Shown: positions 42,846-54,499 of the stretch, piece after piece
Position numbering within the stretch: the stretch's first letter is position 1
Layout: every line of letters begins with the position of its first letter
Assembly: GCA_947503525.1 (NCBI GenBank)
Contig: CANNEA010000005.1
Span: forward strand, 1-64,000
DNA: 64,000 bases
Source of the DNA: an uncultured Carboxylicivirga sp.
GTDB lineage: Bacteria > Bacteroidota > Bacteroidia > Bacteroidales > Marinilabiliaceae
Direction of reading: 5' to 3'
Notes under the pieces: generated by a model
Database searches by the model: none
Told to the model about the DNA's origin: nothing
What the model saw: only the letters and a program-made list of their open reading frames with translations
Program-made: the position numbers and the translations under genes

Positions 42846-44459
42846 ATGAGTAGATTGTTTTCTTTCCTTTTGGCATTGGTATGCACCATGCCATTCAGCC
42901 TTACGGCACAAAGCGTATTTGATCAGGTTAATGATCCGTATTTCGGTGAAAGCTGTACTTCCATAATGGTAAGTAAGGGCGCTTCCGTTGATGGTTCAGT
43001 TATTACCAGTCACACATGTGATGGTCGTTACCGAACATGGCTTACCGTAGATAAATGCCAGAGTTTTGATAATGACACAACGATGCCTGTGTATAAAGGA
43101 CTATTAAAGACCGAAACTCCATGGGATATGCGAAAGGTGAAAGAAGTTGGCCAAATACCACAGGCTAAACAAACTTATTCATTTTTAAATACTGCTTACC
43201 CTTGTTTAAATGAAAAGCAGCTGGCAATGGGTGAAACTACCATAGTAGGTCCAAAAGAGTTGGTCAACGAAAATGGAATGTTTCTAATTGAAGAATTAGA
43301 GCGCCTGGCCCTTCAACGTTGCTCTACCGCGAGGGATGCGATTAAACTAATAGGTGAATTAATTGAAGAATATGGATATGGTGATTGGGGTGAATGTATA
43401 ACCATCGCCGACAAAAAAGAGGTGTGGCAGTTGGAAATCTTTGGAGAAGGTCCTGATAACATTGGAGGTGTATGGGCAGCTCAACGCATTCCTGAAGGCC
43501 ATGTTGGTGTATCAGCTAATATTTCACGTATTGGCATAATTGATCTTAAAGATAAAGATCATTTTATGGCGTCAAAGAATGTATTTAAAGTGGCTAAAGA
43601 TCTTGATCGCTGGGATGGTAAAGAGCCATTTAAGTTTTGGAAGGCATATGGCCATGTTAAAAAACCGTTTAAAATTAGGGAGTTTTTTATACTGAATGCA
43701 ATGGCGCCATCCTTAAACCTTGATTTTGAAGCTGACGAATTACCTTTCTCAGTAAAGCCTGATAAGAAAGTATCTGTTCAGGACGTAATGGCTCTTTATA
43801 GAGAAACCTATGAAGGTACTGAGTATGATATGACACAAAACATCAAGTCGGTTAAAAAGAAATACGATAAGGATCGCAAGGTAATCGGACAAGATACGAT
43901 TACTTCACCCATTGCTCACCCATGGCCAACCGGGAACTTACGAAACACCTATAACTATTTAGATAGCACTACTATTGAATTTCAACGCACCGTAGCTGTA
44001 TCTTGGTGTTCTTATTCTGAAATTATTCAATTGCGTGATTGGTTACCGGATGAAATTGGCGGAATTGCCTGGTTCTCATTTGATAATCCGGGACAAAGCC
44101 CAAGGGTACCGATCTATTCAGGGACAACTGAATTACCTGAAAGTTTTAACTTTTGCGGGCAAAAACGCTATCGTGAGGATGCAGCCATTTGGCAGTACAG
44201 AAAAGCGAATAAACTGGCTACATTAGCATGGCAGCTAACCAAGGAAGGTATGATGGACGAAGTTGCGTATTTTGAAGAAAAAGGCCAAAGAGAAACCAAG
44301 GAGTTGGAAGCACACATTGCGGGCTTACTTGAAGAAGGAAAGAAAGAAGAAGCTCAAAAACTCATCAATCATTATACTAAAGATTTTTCAGGTGCCGCTA
44401 TGCTGCGCTGGAAAGAATTGGAAGAAAAGTATTGGGGTAAATTTGGACTAGGTTTTTAA
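42846..44459 (+). CDS. Secreted dipeptidase, peptidase family C69
   Basis: 537 residues with a signal peptide ending FSLTAQ, then ESCTSIMVSKGASVDGSVITSH, the family C69 (PepD-type) N-terminal nucleophile region with C37 as the likely catalytic cysteine. Further motifs are GDWGECITIADKKEVWQLEIFG and the region around FSFDNPGQSPRVPIY. It hydrolyses dipeptides in the periplasm or outside the cell. A rho-independent terminator follows. It is transcribed alone. Confidence 0.92.
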   Translation: MSRLFSFLLALVCTMPFSLTAQSVFDQVNDPYFGESCTSIMVSKGASVDGSVITSHTCDGRYRTWLTVDKCQSFDNDTTMPVYKGLLKTETPWDMRKVKEVGQIPQAKQTYSFLNTAYPCLNEKQLAMGETTIVGPKELVNENGMFLIEELERLALQRCSTARDAIKLIGELIEEYGYGDWGECITIADKKEVWQLEIFGEGPDNIGGVWAAQRIPEGHVGVSANISRIGIIDLKDKDHFMASKNVFKVAKDLDRWDGKEPFKFWKAYGHVKKPFKIREFFILNAMAPSLNLDFEADELPFSVKPDKKVSVQDVMALYRETYEGTEYDMTQNIKSVKKKYDKDRKVIGQDTITSPIAHPWPTGNLRNTYNYLDSTTIEFQRTVAVSWCSYSEIIQLRDWLPDEIGGIAWFSFDNPGQSPRVPIYSGTTELPESFNFCGQKRYREDAAIWQYRKANKLATLAWQLTKEGMMDEVAYFEEKGQRETKELEAHIAGLLEEGKKEEAQKLINHYTKDFSGAAMLRWKELEEKYWGKFGLGF

Positions 44460-44480
44460 ACTTATCCAATAAAAAATTAT

Positions 44481-44515
44481 AGGCGCAATGAGTTAATTCT
44501 TTTGCGCCTTTTTTT
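44481..44515 (+). terminator. Terminator of the C69 dipeptidase gene
   Basis: AGGCGCAA (44481-44488) pairs with TTGCGCCT (44502-44509) and is followed by a T-run to 44515. It lies 22 bases past the stop, before the convergent antiporter gene. Confidence 0.8.
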
Positions 44516-44538
44516 ATCCATAACCTTGATGACTTTGA

Positions 44539-45756
44539 TTAATCCTTTGATAATAAATGTGGTCCAAACACTTTAATTCCTATTGCACCAATTGGTGCCG
44601 TAACAACAATGCTTAAAACAGCTAAAGCCAAAATAATTTGTCCCGTTTCTAAACTTACGTTACCTAAGCGTCCCTCTCCTATCATTGTTAAAGGAACAGC
44701 ACCAATTGCGGCTTGTACTGTTGCTTTGGGCCAGTAAGCAATTACACAGAAAATTCGCTCCCTGGTATTTAAATCAGACCCAAATAGGGAAACCCAGACG
44801 CCAATACTTCTGGCGGTTAATCCCAACAATAATATTAATAGTCCTATACCAACCAAAGTTCCATTAAGTTGGGAAATCTGAACTTCTGTACCGATATAAA
44901 CAAATAATAGAATCTCGGCCAAAACCCAGACCTTGTTAAATTTGGCAGAAAGTCGATTTGCCAATTTATTATACTTTTCGAGTATCATAAAACCAATAGC
45001 CATTACCCCTAGTAATCCGGCTAATGGTATGATCTCTTTAATCATTTCCCACTCAGTAAACTCATAGAACACCACTGCCACAATCATAAAGATGATCACC
45101 TTTTTAGTATCTCTGATATGATATTTTTTAAAAAACCATACCAGTACAATGCCAATTAGCGCTCCAATTAAAGCCCCTAATATTATTCCTGAAGGCACAC
45201 TCCAAAGCAAATAGCCATAATTTATAGATGTTCCAGCCGCCAATCCTACAAATACGCTAAATATGGTAATGGCAAAGACATCATCAACTGAAGCTCCCGC
45301 CAAAACAAGCGTGGGCACTTCCTTTTTCTTACCAAAACCTTTATCTTTTAATTCCAGCATAGCAGGCACAACTACAGCGGGCGAAACAGCCGCTATAATA
45401 AAACCAAGTAGTCCGCCTTCAATAAAGGTAAATCCGAGAAGATAATGCGCAATTAGCATAACCATCGTACCCTCCAGAACTCCAGGAATAAAACTCAAAT
45501 TAATTGCAGGTCGACCAACTTTGTGTAAGGTCTTTTTATTTATACCTAGGCCAGCTCTAATCAATATCACAATCAGTGCAACTGTTTTAAATTCTTTGAG
45601 AATATGTGCAACTTCAGGATTCACCTGATTAAATACACTAGGTCCTAAAAGTATTCCGGCCGTTATCATACCCAATATTCCGGGCAATTTTAGTAATGAA
45701 AATAAGTAATTTAATAAAAGAGCGAGTAATATTATCAGCGCAAAATCAATTATCAT
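44539..45756 (-). CDS. Cation:proton antiporter (monovalent CPA type)
   Basis: 405 residues of about 12 membrane helices with no C-terminal regulatory domain. The Na+/H+ exchanger hallmark is visible as LVLAGASVDDVFAITIFSVFVG, containing the paired aspartates of the ion site, and LGPSVFNQVNPEVAH. It exchanges Na+ or K+ for protons. It is transcribed alone and convergent with the dipeptidase gene, with no accessory subunit. Confidence 0.88.
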   Translation of the reverse strand: MIIDFALIILLALLLNYLFSLLKLPGILGMITAGILLGPSVFNQVNPEVAHILKEFKTVALIVILIRAGLGINKKTLHKVGRPAINLSFIPGVLEGTMVMLIAHYLLGFTFIEGGLLGFIIAAVSPAVVVPAMLELKDKGFGKKKEVPTLVLAGASVDDVFAITIFSVFVGLAAGTSINYGYLLWSVPSGIILGALIGALIGIVLVWFFKKYHIRDTKKVIIFMIVAVVFYEFTEWEMIKEIIPLAGLLGVMAIGFMILEKYNKLANRLSAKFNKVWVLAEILLFVYIGTEVQISQLNGTLVGIGLLILLLGLTARSIGVWVSLFGSDLNTRERIFCVIAYWPKATVQAAIGAVPLTMIGEGRLGNVSLETGQIILALAVLSIVVTAPIGAIGIKVFGPHLLSKD

Positions 45757-45886
45757 AGTGCAATTATTAAAGCAATTTGAGTTCTTAAAGATAATTCAGT
45801 CAATCCCAATATTCAAACAGGGAAGAAAATAAGCGATATCCCTATTTCTTGGTATGGCCACATCATTCAAATTGCACTAAAAGTTG

Positions 45887-45894
45887 TATTTTTG
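45887..45894 (+). promoter_or_regulatory. -7 promoter box for the ligA run
   Basis: TATTTTTG is a full TAnnTTTG match, 26 bases before the ligA ATG at 45921. No clear TTG lies at -33; the nearest (45872-45874) is 12 bases upstream, too close for standard spacing. Confidence 0.4.
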
Positions 45895-45911
45895 TTTATC
45901 ATGCTAGTTAG

Positions 45912-47924
<2,013 letters not shown>

Positions 47925-47961
47925 AAGGGATTTTAAACCAGGCTAACTAGCTATATAGAGA

Positions 47962-48510
47962 ATGAGCAACATTATTGAAACAATCAGGGAAAAGATAGCT
48001 GACTTTCAGTTGCAGCGACAACTGAAACGACAGCCACATAAAGCATCTATTCATAATCTTCAGACAGCAGAAACAGCTGGTATACTATATGATGCATGTA
48101 ACCCTGATAATTTAAAAATAGCAAAAGAATTAGTACTTGAACTGAAAGAGTTTAATATAAAAAGTGAGGTTCTTGGATATATTCATAAAAGTAAACGTGA
48201 TGATAATTACATAGGAGATTCGGTTTATAGTTTTGCATGCAAAAAGGATTTTAGTTTCTTCTATAAGGCGAAATCCGAAGCCGTTCAAAATTTCATCGAT
48301 AAACCGTATCACTTATTGATCGTTTTAGTCGGTGAGCATATCTTCCCCATTGATTACATTGGTAGTCTCTCCAAAGCCCATTTTAAGGCTGGAAAAACGG
48401 ATATCAACAATGATATGTTTGATTTCATGATTGAACTTAAAAATGGTAGTGATATACGAGAGCTTAAAAAACATATCTTACACTATCTATCCATAATCAA
48501 TAATAAATAA
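47962..48510 (+). CDS. DUF6913-family protein
   Basis: 182 residues, no signal peptide. It starts MSNIIETIREKIADFQLQRQL and contains GILYDACNPDNLKIAKELV and a CKKDFSFF segment, then NDMFDFMIELK near the C-terminus. I recognise it as DUF6913, a Bacteroidota family without known function that is regularly placed between ligA and dapA. It lies 37 bases after ligA and 4 bases before dapA, so it is clearly co-transcribed with both. Confidence 0.75.
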   Translation: MSNIIETIREKIADFQLQRQLKRQPHKASIHNLQTAETAGILYDACNPDNLKIAKELVLELKEFNIKSEVLGYIHKSKRDDNYIGDSVYSFACKKDFSFFYKAKSEAVQNFIDKPYHLLIVLVGEHIFPIDYIGSLSKAHFKAGKTDINNDMFDFMIELKNGSDIRELKKHILHYLSIINNK

Positions 48511-48514
48511 CTCA

Positions 48515-49399
48515 ATGATAACTCCCAATCAACTACGTGGAACAGGTGTAGCTTTAGTAACCCCATTCAATAGCAAAAAAGAAATTGATTTTGATGCACT
48601 TGATCAAATTGTGAATTTTGTGATTCAAAATCAAGTAGACTTTCTTGTTGCCATGGGCACAACCTCCGAAGCAGCAACCTTAAGCAATAAAGAACGACTG
48701 GAAGTTGTTCATCACATTATTAAGGTAAATGCAGGACGCTTACCAATTATTTTGGGAATGGGCGGCAATAATACTGCCGAATTGGTTGATACGATTAATA
48801 AAACTGATTTTGACGGAATAGATGGTATCTTGTCAGTGGCCCCGTATTATAATAAACCTAATCAGGAAGGACTGTATCAGCATTTCAGAGCGGTTGCTGA
48901 AAGTTCTCCTGTACCAATAATACTTTATAACGTTCCGAGTCGTACTGCATCAAACATTAGCGCTACTACTACTATACGATTATCCAATGAATTTAATAAT
49001 ATCATTGCTGTAAAAGAAGCTTCCGGCGATTTTGAGCAGATAATGGATATTATTAAAAACAAACCGGAAAATTTTAAAGTCCTCTCAGGTGATGATGCTG
49101 CTACTCTTCCTTTGATAGCATGCGGTGCTGAAGGTGTAATTTCTGTTATTGCCAATGGAATACCATTTGAGTTTAGCCAAATGGTACGGGAAGCTTTAAC
49201 TAATTCAATGGACGAAAGCCGTAAACTGCATTATCGTCTTACAGATATTATTAAAAAATTATTTTGCGAAGGAAATCCGGCTGGAATTAAAGCGCTATTA
49301 CATGCCCGAGGTTTGATTGAAAACCAATTACGCCTACCTCTTGTTCCTGTTACTGAAGAAACATATCGATCTATACAAAACCAAATTAACGAATTGTAA
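48515..49399 (+). CDS. dapA: 4-hydroxy-tetrahydrodipicolinate synthase
   Basis: 294 residues of the DapA/NAL TIM-barrel family. It condenses pyruvate with aspartate semialdehyde at the branch point to lysine and diaminopimelate. Motifs are ALVTPFNSKKEIDF, GTTSEAATLS, ILYNVPSRTASN (catalytic tyrosine) and IIAVKEASGDFEQI (Schiff-base lysine). The ATG lies 4 bases after the DUF6913 gene. Followed by the lpoB-like gene after 50 bases. The enzyme supplies cell-wall diaminopimelate, which fits the wall-linked genes downstream. Confidence 0.97.
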   Translation: MITPNQLRGTGVALVTPFNSKKEIDFDALDQIVNFVIQNQVDFLVAMGTTSEAATLSNKERLEVVHHIIKVNAGRLPIILGMGGNNTAELVDTINKTDFDGIDGILSVAPYYNKPNQEGLYQHFRAVAESSPVPIILYNVPSRTASNISATTTIRLSNEFNNIIAVKEASGDFEQIMDIIKNKPENFKVLSGDDAATLPLIACGAEGVISVIANGIPFEFSQMVREALTNSMDESRKLHYRLTDIIKKLFCEGNPAGIKALLHARGLIENQLRLPLVPVTEETYRSIQNQINEL

Positions 49400-49449
49400 C
49401 AAAAATGGTCTGTTTTTTGTAAAGACTAAAACCTAATAAACTACATACT

Positions 49450-50043
49450 ATGAAGACTAATATTATTTTGACTTTAGCAATTGTTCTGGCAACAAGTTTC
49501 CTAAGCGGATGTGCTACTCATAAAGTTGAACGTGTTGATACGAAAGAAGCAATCGATTTAAGCGGAAGATGGAATGACACTGACTCTCGCCTTGTTGCAG
49601 AGGAGATGGTAAATCAAGTTTTAGGTGGAGCCTGGATTAATAACCATAATCAAGAATCTGATGGAAAAAAACCAGTTGTGATTGTTGGATTGGTTTATAA
49701 TAAGTCGCATGAACACATCAGTGCCGAAACATTTATTAAAGATGTAGAACGTGCCTTTATCAACAGTGGTCGTGTTCGTTTAGTACAGGCCGGTGATAAA
49801 CGTGAAGAGCTTCGTCGTGAAAGAGCTGCTCAACAGGAATTTGCTACTTTGGAAACAGCCAAAGCATGGGGTAAAGAGCTTGGAGCCGATTTTATGATGA
49901 ATGGTGATATCAACTCTATTGTTGACACTTACAAAAAGGAACGCGTTAACTTTTATAAGGTTAATCTTGAATTAGCAAATCTTGAAACCAACGAAATAGT
50001 TTGGATTGGAGACAAGGAAATTAAAAAATACGTCACTAAATAA
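49450..50043 (+). CDS. lpoB: Penicillin-binding protein activator LpoB-like lipoprotein
   Basis: 197 residues with lipobox LSGC at the N-terminus, then a globular domain with the LpoB signature: DLSGRWNDTDSRLVAEEMVNQ and PVVIVGLVYNKSHEHISAETF, and the later GADFMMNGDINSIVD. E. coli LpoB is an outer-membrane lipoprotein that activates PBP1B. This protein may activate a class A penicillin-binding protein; the partner is not in the window. It precedes a COG3014-like lipoprotein gene by 59 bases. Confidence 0.88.
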   Translation: MKTNIILTLAIVLATSFLSGCATHKVERVDTKEAIDLSGRWNDTDSRLVAEEMVNQVLGGAWINNHNQESDGKKPVVIVGLVYNKSHEHISAETFIKDVERAFINSGRVRLVQAGDKREELRRERAAQQEFATLETAKAWGKELGADFMMNGDINSIVDTYKKERVNFYKVNLELANLETNEIVWIGDKEIKKYVTK

Positions 50044-50102
50044 TTGATTAAACCATGTGGTGCTTTTATTTGCACTACATGGTTTTCTTTTATACCTCAC
50101 CA

Positions 50103-51491
50103 ATGATCCAAAAACTTATACTTCTTCTTGTAATCGGGCTTTCATTAAGCTCTTGCGCTACTTATTACGAACGCAGTTTTGAACTTCAGAACCTTATTGC
50201 ATCCGGTCAGTTTGAATCGGCTGATAAGTTACTTGCCACCGACAAAAAAGGTACGGAAGGTAAAAATAGAATGCTTTATTATTGTAACAGAGGCCTGGTG
50301 TCTTTTATGAATGGTCAGTATGAGCAAAGCATTTCTTATTTAAACGAAGCCGATTATTATGTAGAAGATTATAAAAAGAATATTGGTAGTGAAGCATTAG
50401 CCCTAATCACTAATCCAATGATGAAACCATACAAGCCGGAAGATTTTGAATCCGTAATGGTTCATTATTACAAGGCCATGAACTTTATTTATCTTAATGA
50501 TTATGAGGGGGCATTGGTTGAATGCAGAAGAGTAAATATTCTACTGCAACAGTTTAATGATAAATATAAAGAAAAGAAGAACAGATATTCCAGAGATGCC
50601 TTTGCACATAACATGATGGGTTTGGTTTATGAAGCATCGGGTAATTATAATGATGCCTTTATTGCCTATCGTAATGCGCTTGAAATATATGAGGAAGATT
50701 ATTCAAATCTTTATCAGGTTGGTCCTCCGGAACAATTAAAAAAGGACATATTACGCACCGCTTATCAACTTGGATTTGGATCGGAATTAAATTTTTATGA
50801 AGAAAAATTTAAAATGAAACATGAGGAAACAAATGCTGATGAAGGTTATTTGGTTTTCTTTTGGTTTAATGGATTTGGTCCGGTCAAGGATGAGTGGAGT
50901 ATTAATTTTGTAAATACAGGCTATAATAATGGCTGGATTACTTTAGTAAATGAGGAACATGGCTTAAGTTTTCCATTGTATATTGGAAATTATTCTCGTG
51001 AAGAACAAAACTCCTTTAAAGATCTGTCTATGTTAAGGGTAGCATTCCCTAAATATGTTGAAAGAAAGCCTTTTTTTAATACAGCCATTATTCAGGCTAA
51101 CGGAAATACTTATCCTTTAGAAATGTCTCAAGATCTAAATGCCATAGCATTTCAATGCCTCAATGATCGAATGGTTCGCGAAATAGCATCGGGTATAGCC
51201 CGATTAGCCGCCAAAAAAGCCCTGGAAGCGGTAGCCAGAAATGAAAATGAAAACCTGGGCGCGGTATTAAGTATAATAAATGCAGCCACAGAAAAGGCTG
51301 ATACCCGTAATTGGCAATCACTGCCCTACAGTATTTCCTATTGCCGGGTACCATTAAGTGAAGGAACTCATCAGGTTGAACTTGAAGCAAACGGCAGAAT
51401 GCAACATAAAGTTCCGTTTACCTTCAACATTAAAAAGGGACAAACCACATTTTTTGCCTTTCATAATCTGGAAAGCGAACAAGCAAGATAA
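50103..51491 (+). CDS. COG3014-like tetratricopeptide lipoprotein
   Basis: 462 residues with lipobox LSSC at the N-terminus, then TPR-like helices in the first half (FESADKLLATDKKG, MNGQYEQSISYLNEADYY, SGNYNDAFIAYRNALEIY) and a beta-rich second half. The pairing of this family with LpoB-type genes is one I recall from Bacteroidota and other genomes, suggesting a cell-wall synthesis accessory. The start is ATG at 50103, as upstream codons give no signal peptide. Function otherwise unknown. Confidence 0.78.
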   Translation: MIQKLILLLVIGLSLSSCATYYERSFELQNLIASGQFESADKLLATDKKGTEGKNRMLYYCNRGLVSFMNGQYEQSISYLNEADYYVEDYKKNIGSEALALITNPMMKPYKPEDFESVMVHYYKAMNFIYLNDYEGALVECRRVNILLQQFNDKYKEKKNRYSRDAFAHNMMGLVYEASGNYNDAFIAYRNALEIYEEDYSNLYQVGPPEQLKKDILRTAYQLGFGSELNFYEEKFKMKHEETNADEGYLVFFWFNGFGPVKDEWSINFVNTGYNNGWITLVNEEHGLSFPLYIGNYSREEQNSFKDLSMLRVAFPKYVERKPFFNTAIIQANGNTYPLEMSQDLNAIAFQCLNDRMVREIASGIARLAAKKALEAVARNENENLGAVLSIINAATEKADTRNWQSLPYSISYCRVPLSEGTHQVELEANGRMQHKVPFTFNIKKGQTTFFAFHNLESEQAR

Positions 51492-51721
51492 AACATTAAT
51501 ATTTAGACTTATGAAGTCTGAAGTTGTGCGCAGCATGACTTCATGGAAAGGCTTTATTCGCGAAAAAGATTATCGTTTGATAGAACGACTAACCCTCCCA
51601 TGAAATCAATACTATTTGCTGATAAGTCTTATGAGTTTGCAAATAAACAAATTGTTAATATAATATGTGTGAAATTAATGTTAATTCAATCTGAATAAAC
51701 ATAGTGTATTTTGAGTTGTTC

Positions 51722-52264
51722 CTACCTTGTTCCAAACAGGAATCTATCAGCCCAGTAAGTTTCCTTTAATTTGGATACTATACAACCTTTACTGCTCGAA
51801 ACATGAAGAAATTCCGTGTGGCTTAGCATTATTCCTACATGATTAATAAGTCTTTTTCCTTCTCCTTTAAAAAAAACGAAATCACCCTTTCTTAATCGGC
51901 CACGTGTTGGCACAACCTGTCCAAATCTTGCCATCTCCTGAGCATGATGAGGAAGCTTTAAACCAATATCTTTTGCCGACAAATAAACTAATCCAGAACA
52001 ATCCAAACCTTTGCTGGTAGTTCCACCCGATTGATACTTAACACCTTTATATTTTAAAGCTGATTGAATAATGTGTTTCTTCTCAAACTTAAACGGCCAG
52101 CAATTTTCTATTCCAGCGTTGGCAAAATCCTCTAACCTGGCTTTCTGTTCATGATCAAAGGTTTTCTCAAGAAGTAAATCATAACCCGATGTTGAACAGG
52201 ATAAACCCATAAATACCAGACAAACAAACAGAATGGACTTAAAAATCATCTTATTACTTATCAT
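51722..52264 (-). CDS. NlpC/P60-family lipoprotein peptidase
   Basis: 180 residues: signal peptide and lipobox GLSC, a short linker, then an NlpC/P60 cysteine-peptidase domain (C40). The catalytic cysteine is C89 in GLDCSGLVYLSAKD and the histidine lies in LINHVGIMLS; a second polar residue follows. It cleaves peptidoglycan stem peptides. The start at 52264 is part of ATGA, overlapping the stop of the upstream ABC permease gene, so it is translationally coupled to the efflux operon. The reason for a wall hydrolase there is unknown. Confidence 0.85.
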   Translation of the reverse strand: MISNKMIFKSILFVCLVFMGLSCSTSGYDLLLEKTFDHEQKARLEDFANAGIENCWPFKFEKKHIIQSALKYKGVKYQSGGTTSKGLDCSGLVYLSAKDIGLKLPHHAQEMARFGQVVPTRGRLRKGDFVFFKGEGKRLINHVGIMLSHTEFLHVSSSKGCIVSKLKETYWADRFLFGTR

Positions 52265-53370
52265 GTTGTTTTGCGATAGCTTATCACAGCTAAAGATACC
52301 GAAACGCATGCGATGATAAAAATGGATCGAAACTCTAATATCAAATCAGAATAACCCACTCCCTTAAGTAGAATCATTCTTATGGCATTCATAAAGTAAT
52401 AAACGGGATTTAAACGGTTAAGTTGTTGAGCTATTTCAGGCATATTTTCTACAGCAGTAAAAGCGCCACTCAACAAAATAAATATCAGCATAAAAAAGAA
52501 GCTAATCATCATAACCTGCTGCTGGGTTTGACTTTGCGTAGAGATAAACAAACCTATTCCTAAAACCGCAATTAAATAAATGATGGCAAAGGAATACAAT
52601 ACACTTAGATTTCCATTAATAGGTAAACCATACAAAACAATTCCAATGGTCAATCCTAATGTCAATTCCAATAGGCCAATTATTAAGAAAGGGATAAGCT
52701 TTCCAAGAATAAACTGATACTTTTTTATGGGCGTGACATTAATTTGTTCAGCAGTTCCCACTTCCTTCTCGCGAACAAGATTTAGCGCAGATAAAAACAT
52801 CCCAATCAAGGTAACCAGAATAGCCAATACTGCGGGTAACATAAAATACTTGTAATTTAATTCAGGATTAAACCAATACAAAGACTCTGATTTGATTTGC
52901 TTTAAATCAAAGCTATTCTTTTGCCGGATAGAAATCTCAAAATTTAAATCGCGTATAATATTGCTTAAATATCCATATGATAGCTGAGCTTTAGAAGCAT
53001 CAATGGCATCAGCGATTATTTGAACATTGCTGCCCCCTACTTTTTGCATGTCCTGCTCCATTCCACTTGGGATAAAAATTACAACATCCGTTAGGTTATC
53101 TTGCAGGCGATCCATGCCATCCTGCTTACTAATGGCCATATCGCCTACTTCAAAAAAATGAGAGGCATTTAATTTACCAACTAATAATCTGGAGCTTGAA
53201 GATAAATCAGCATCAACAACTGTGATATGAATATTTTTCATATCCATTGTGGCGGCATTAACCAAAATTATAAGCTGTACGAGCGGCATTACAAATATTA
53301 AAGGCAACAAAGTTTTATTGCGAAATATTTGAAGAAACTCCTTTTGTAATATACTTATCAGAATCCTCAT
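52261..53370 (-). CDS. ABC-2 type permease (YbhR/S-like), second
   Basis: 369 residues with one N-terminal helix (PLIFVMPLVQLIILVNA), a roughly 150-residue external domain, and five C-terminal helices, including the LNLVREKEVGTAEQINVTPI loop typical of ABC-2 exporters. Paralogous to the permease encoded upstream; the two probably form one heterodimeric channel. Its stop codon overlaps the start of the peptidase gene downstream (ATGA). No signal peptide is present; the N-terminal helix serves as the membrane anchor. Confidence 0.9.
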   Translation of the reverse strand: MRILISILQKEFLQIFRNKTLLPLIFVMPLVQLIILVNAATMDMKNIHITVVDADLSSSSRLLVGKLNASHFFEVGDMAISKQDGMDRLQDNLTDVVIFIPSGMEQDMQKVGGSNVQIIADAIDASKAQLSYGYLSNIIRDLNFEISIRQKNSFDLKQIKSESLYWFNPELNYKYFMLPAVLAILVTLIGMFLSALNLVREKEVGTAEQINVTPIKKYQFILGKLIPFLIIGLLELTLGLTIGIVLYGLPINGNLSVLYSFAIIYLIAVLGIGLFISTQSQTQQQVMMISFFFMLIFILLSGAFTAVENMPEIAQQLNRLNPVYYFMNAIRMILLKGVGYSDLILEFRSIFIIACVSVSLAVISYRKTT

Positions 53371-53371
53371 A

Positions 53372-54466
53372 CTAATCTTGTAATCGAATATTAAACTTTT
53401 TTACACTCAAGCCTACAAATACAACTATAAAGGCAATTAAAATGAGTGTTTCCTTCCATATGTATTCCAATCCTCCACCTTTAAGCATAATGGTTTTTAC
53501 AATAATAATGAACCATTTGGGAGGAATAATATTACTGATCCATTGAAGGATTACAGGCATATTATCAATTGGAAAGATAAATCCGGAAAGAAGAATAACC
53601 GGCAACATTAAGGCAAACATACTCACAAACATAGCCACCATCTGGTTTTTGGCTACTGTCGAAATTAATATGCCCAGTGAAAGTGCCAAAATCGTAAACA
53701 GAATACATTCGAATAGTAAAAGAGCCAAGCTGCCTTTTACAGGCACCCCAAAAACCCAATAGCCCAAAGCCAATATCGAAATAGTATTAATTACAGCCAT
53801 TAAAATGTATGGCGTTACTTTCCCCAAAATAATTTGCAAAGGCCTTAAAGGAGATATCAATAGCACTTCCATCGAACCAAACTCTTTTTCACGAGTAATT
53901 GATATACTTGTCATCATTGCTGATACAAGCATTAATATCATGGCCATAATTCCCGGTATCGACATATAAAATCCATCGAGATTTTCATTATAAAACATTC
54001 TGACTTCCGGGATTATACCTATAGCTTGATTGGTTCGATTGTATGACGCAAAAATTCCTTCAGCATATTGAGATAGAATTCTGGCCGTATTGGGATCAGA
54101 TGCATCACAGATCAGTTGAATATTGGACGCTCCGATTTTCTCGTAATTATTGCCAAAATTTGATTCGTAAACTATTACCATCTTTGCGCGCCCTTGTTTA
54201 AAAGCTGATTCTATTTCAGATTCTGAGCTTAAATATTGATCGGCACTAAAATAACCTGAGGCCAGTAATTTTTGAGTTAGCTCACGAGTGACTTCATCTT
54301 TTGATTTATCCAATATGGCTATCGAAGCATTCTGAATCTCTGTAGTTATAGCAAAACCAAAAATCAGAATCTGGGCTATCGGCATGATAAACAATATCAT
54401 CATTGTACGATAATCGCGGAATATATGTAGAAACTCTTTTTTAACAAAAGCTATAAATCGATTCAT
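53372..54466 (-). CDS. ABC-2 type permease (YbhR/S-like), first
   Basis: 364 residues with the same architecture as the next permease: an N-terminal helix (MILFIMPIAQILIFGFA), an extracytoplasmic domain and five C-terminal helices with ISITREKEFGSMEVLLISPL. It is separated from the next gene by one base. It forms the transmembrane half of the exporter with its paralogue and works with two ATPases encoded upstream. Substrate unknown; related systems export drugs or lipophilic compounds. Confidence 0.9.
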   Translation of the reverse strand: MNRFIAFVKKEFLHIFRDYRTMMILFIMPIAQILIFGFAITTEIQNASIAILDKSKDEVTRELTQKLLASGYFSADQYLSSESEIESAFKQGRAKMVIVYESNFGNNYEKIGASNIQLICDASDPNTARILSQYAEGIFASYNRTNQAIGIIPEVRMFYNENLDGFYMSIPGIMAMILMLVSAMMTSISITREKEFGSMEVLLISPLRPLQIILGKVTPYILMAVINTISILALGYWVFGVPVKGSLALLLFECILFTILALSLGILISTVAKNQMVAMFVSMFALMLPVILLSGFIFPIDNMPVILQWISNIIPPKWFIIIVKTIMLKGGGLEYIWKETLILIAFIVVFVGLSVKKFNIRLQD

Positions 54467-54499
54467 CTTTTATTTTTTAATCAATAGATCATAGTCAGT

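Noticed and set aside
51512-51604. Possible 30-residue peptide after the COG3014-like gene
   Set aside because: No ribosome-binding context or homology; its start overlaps an 8-base-pair inverted repeat (51512-51519 with 51538-51545) that looks like a weak transcript end.
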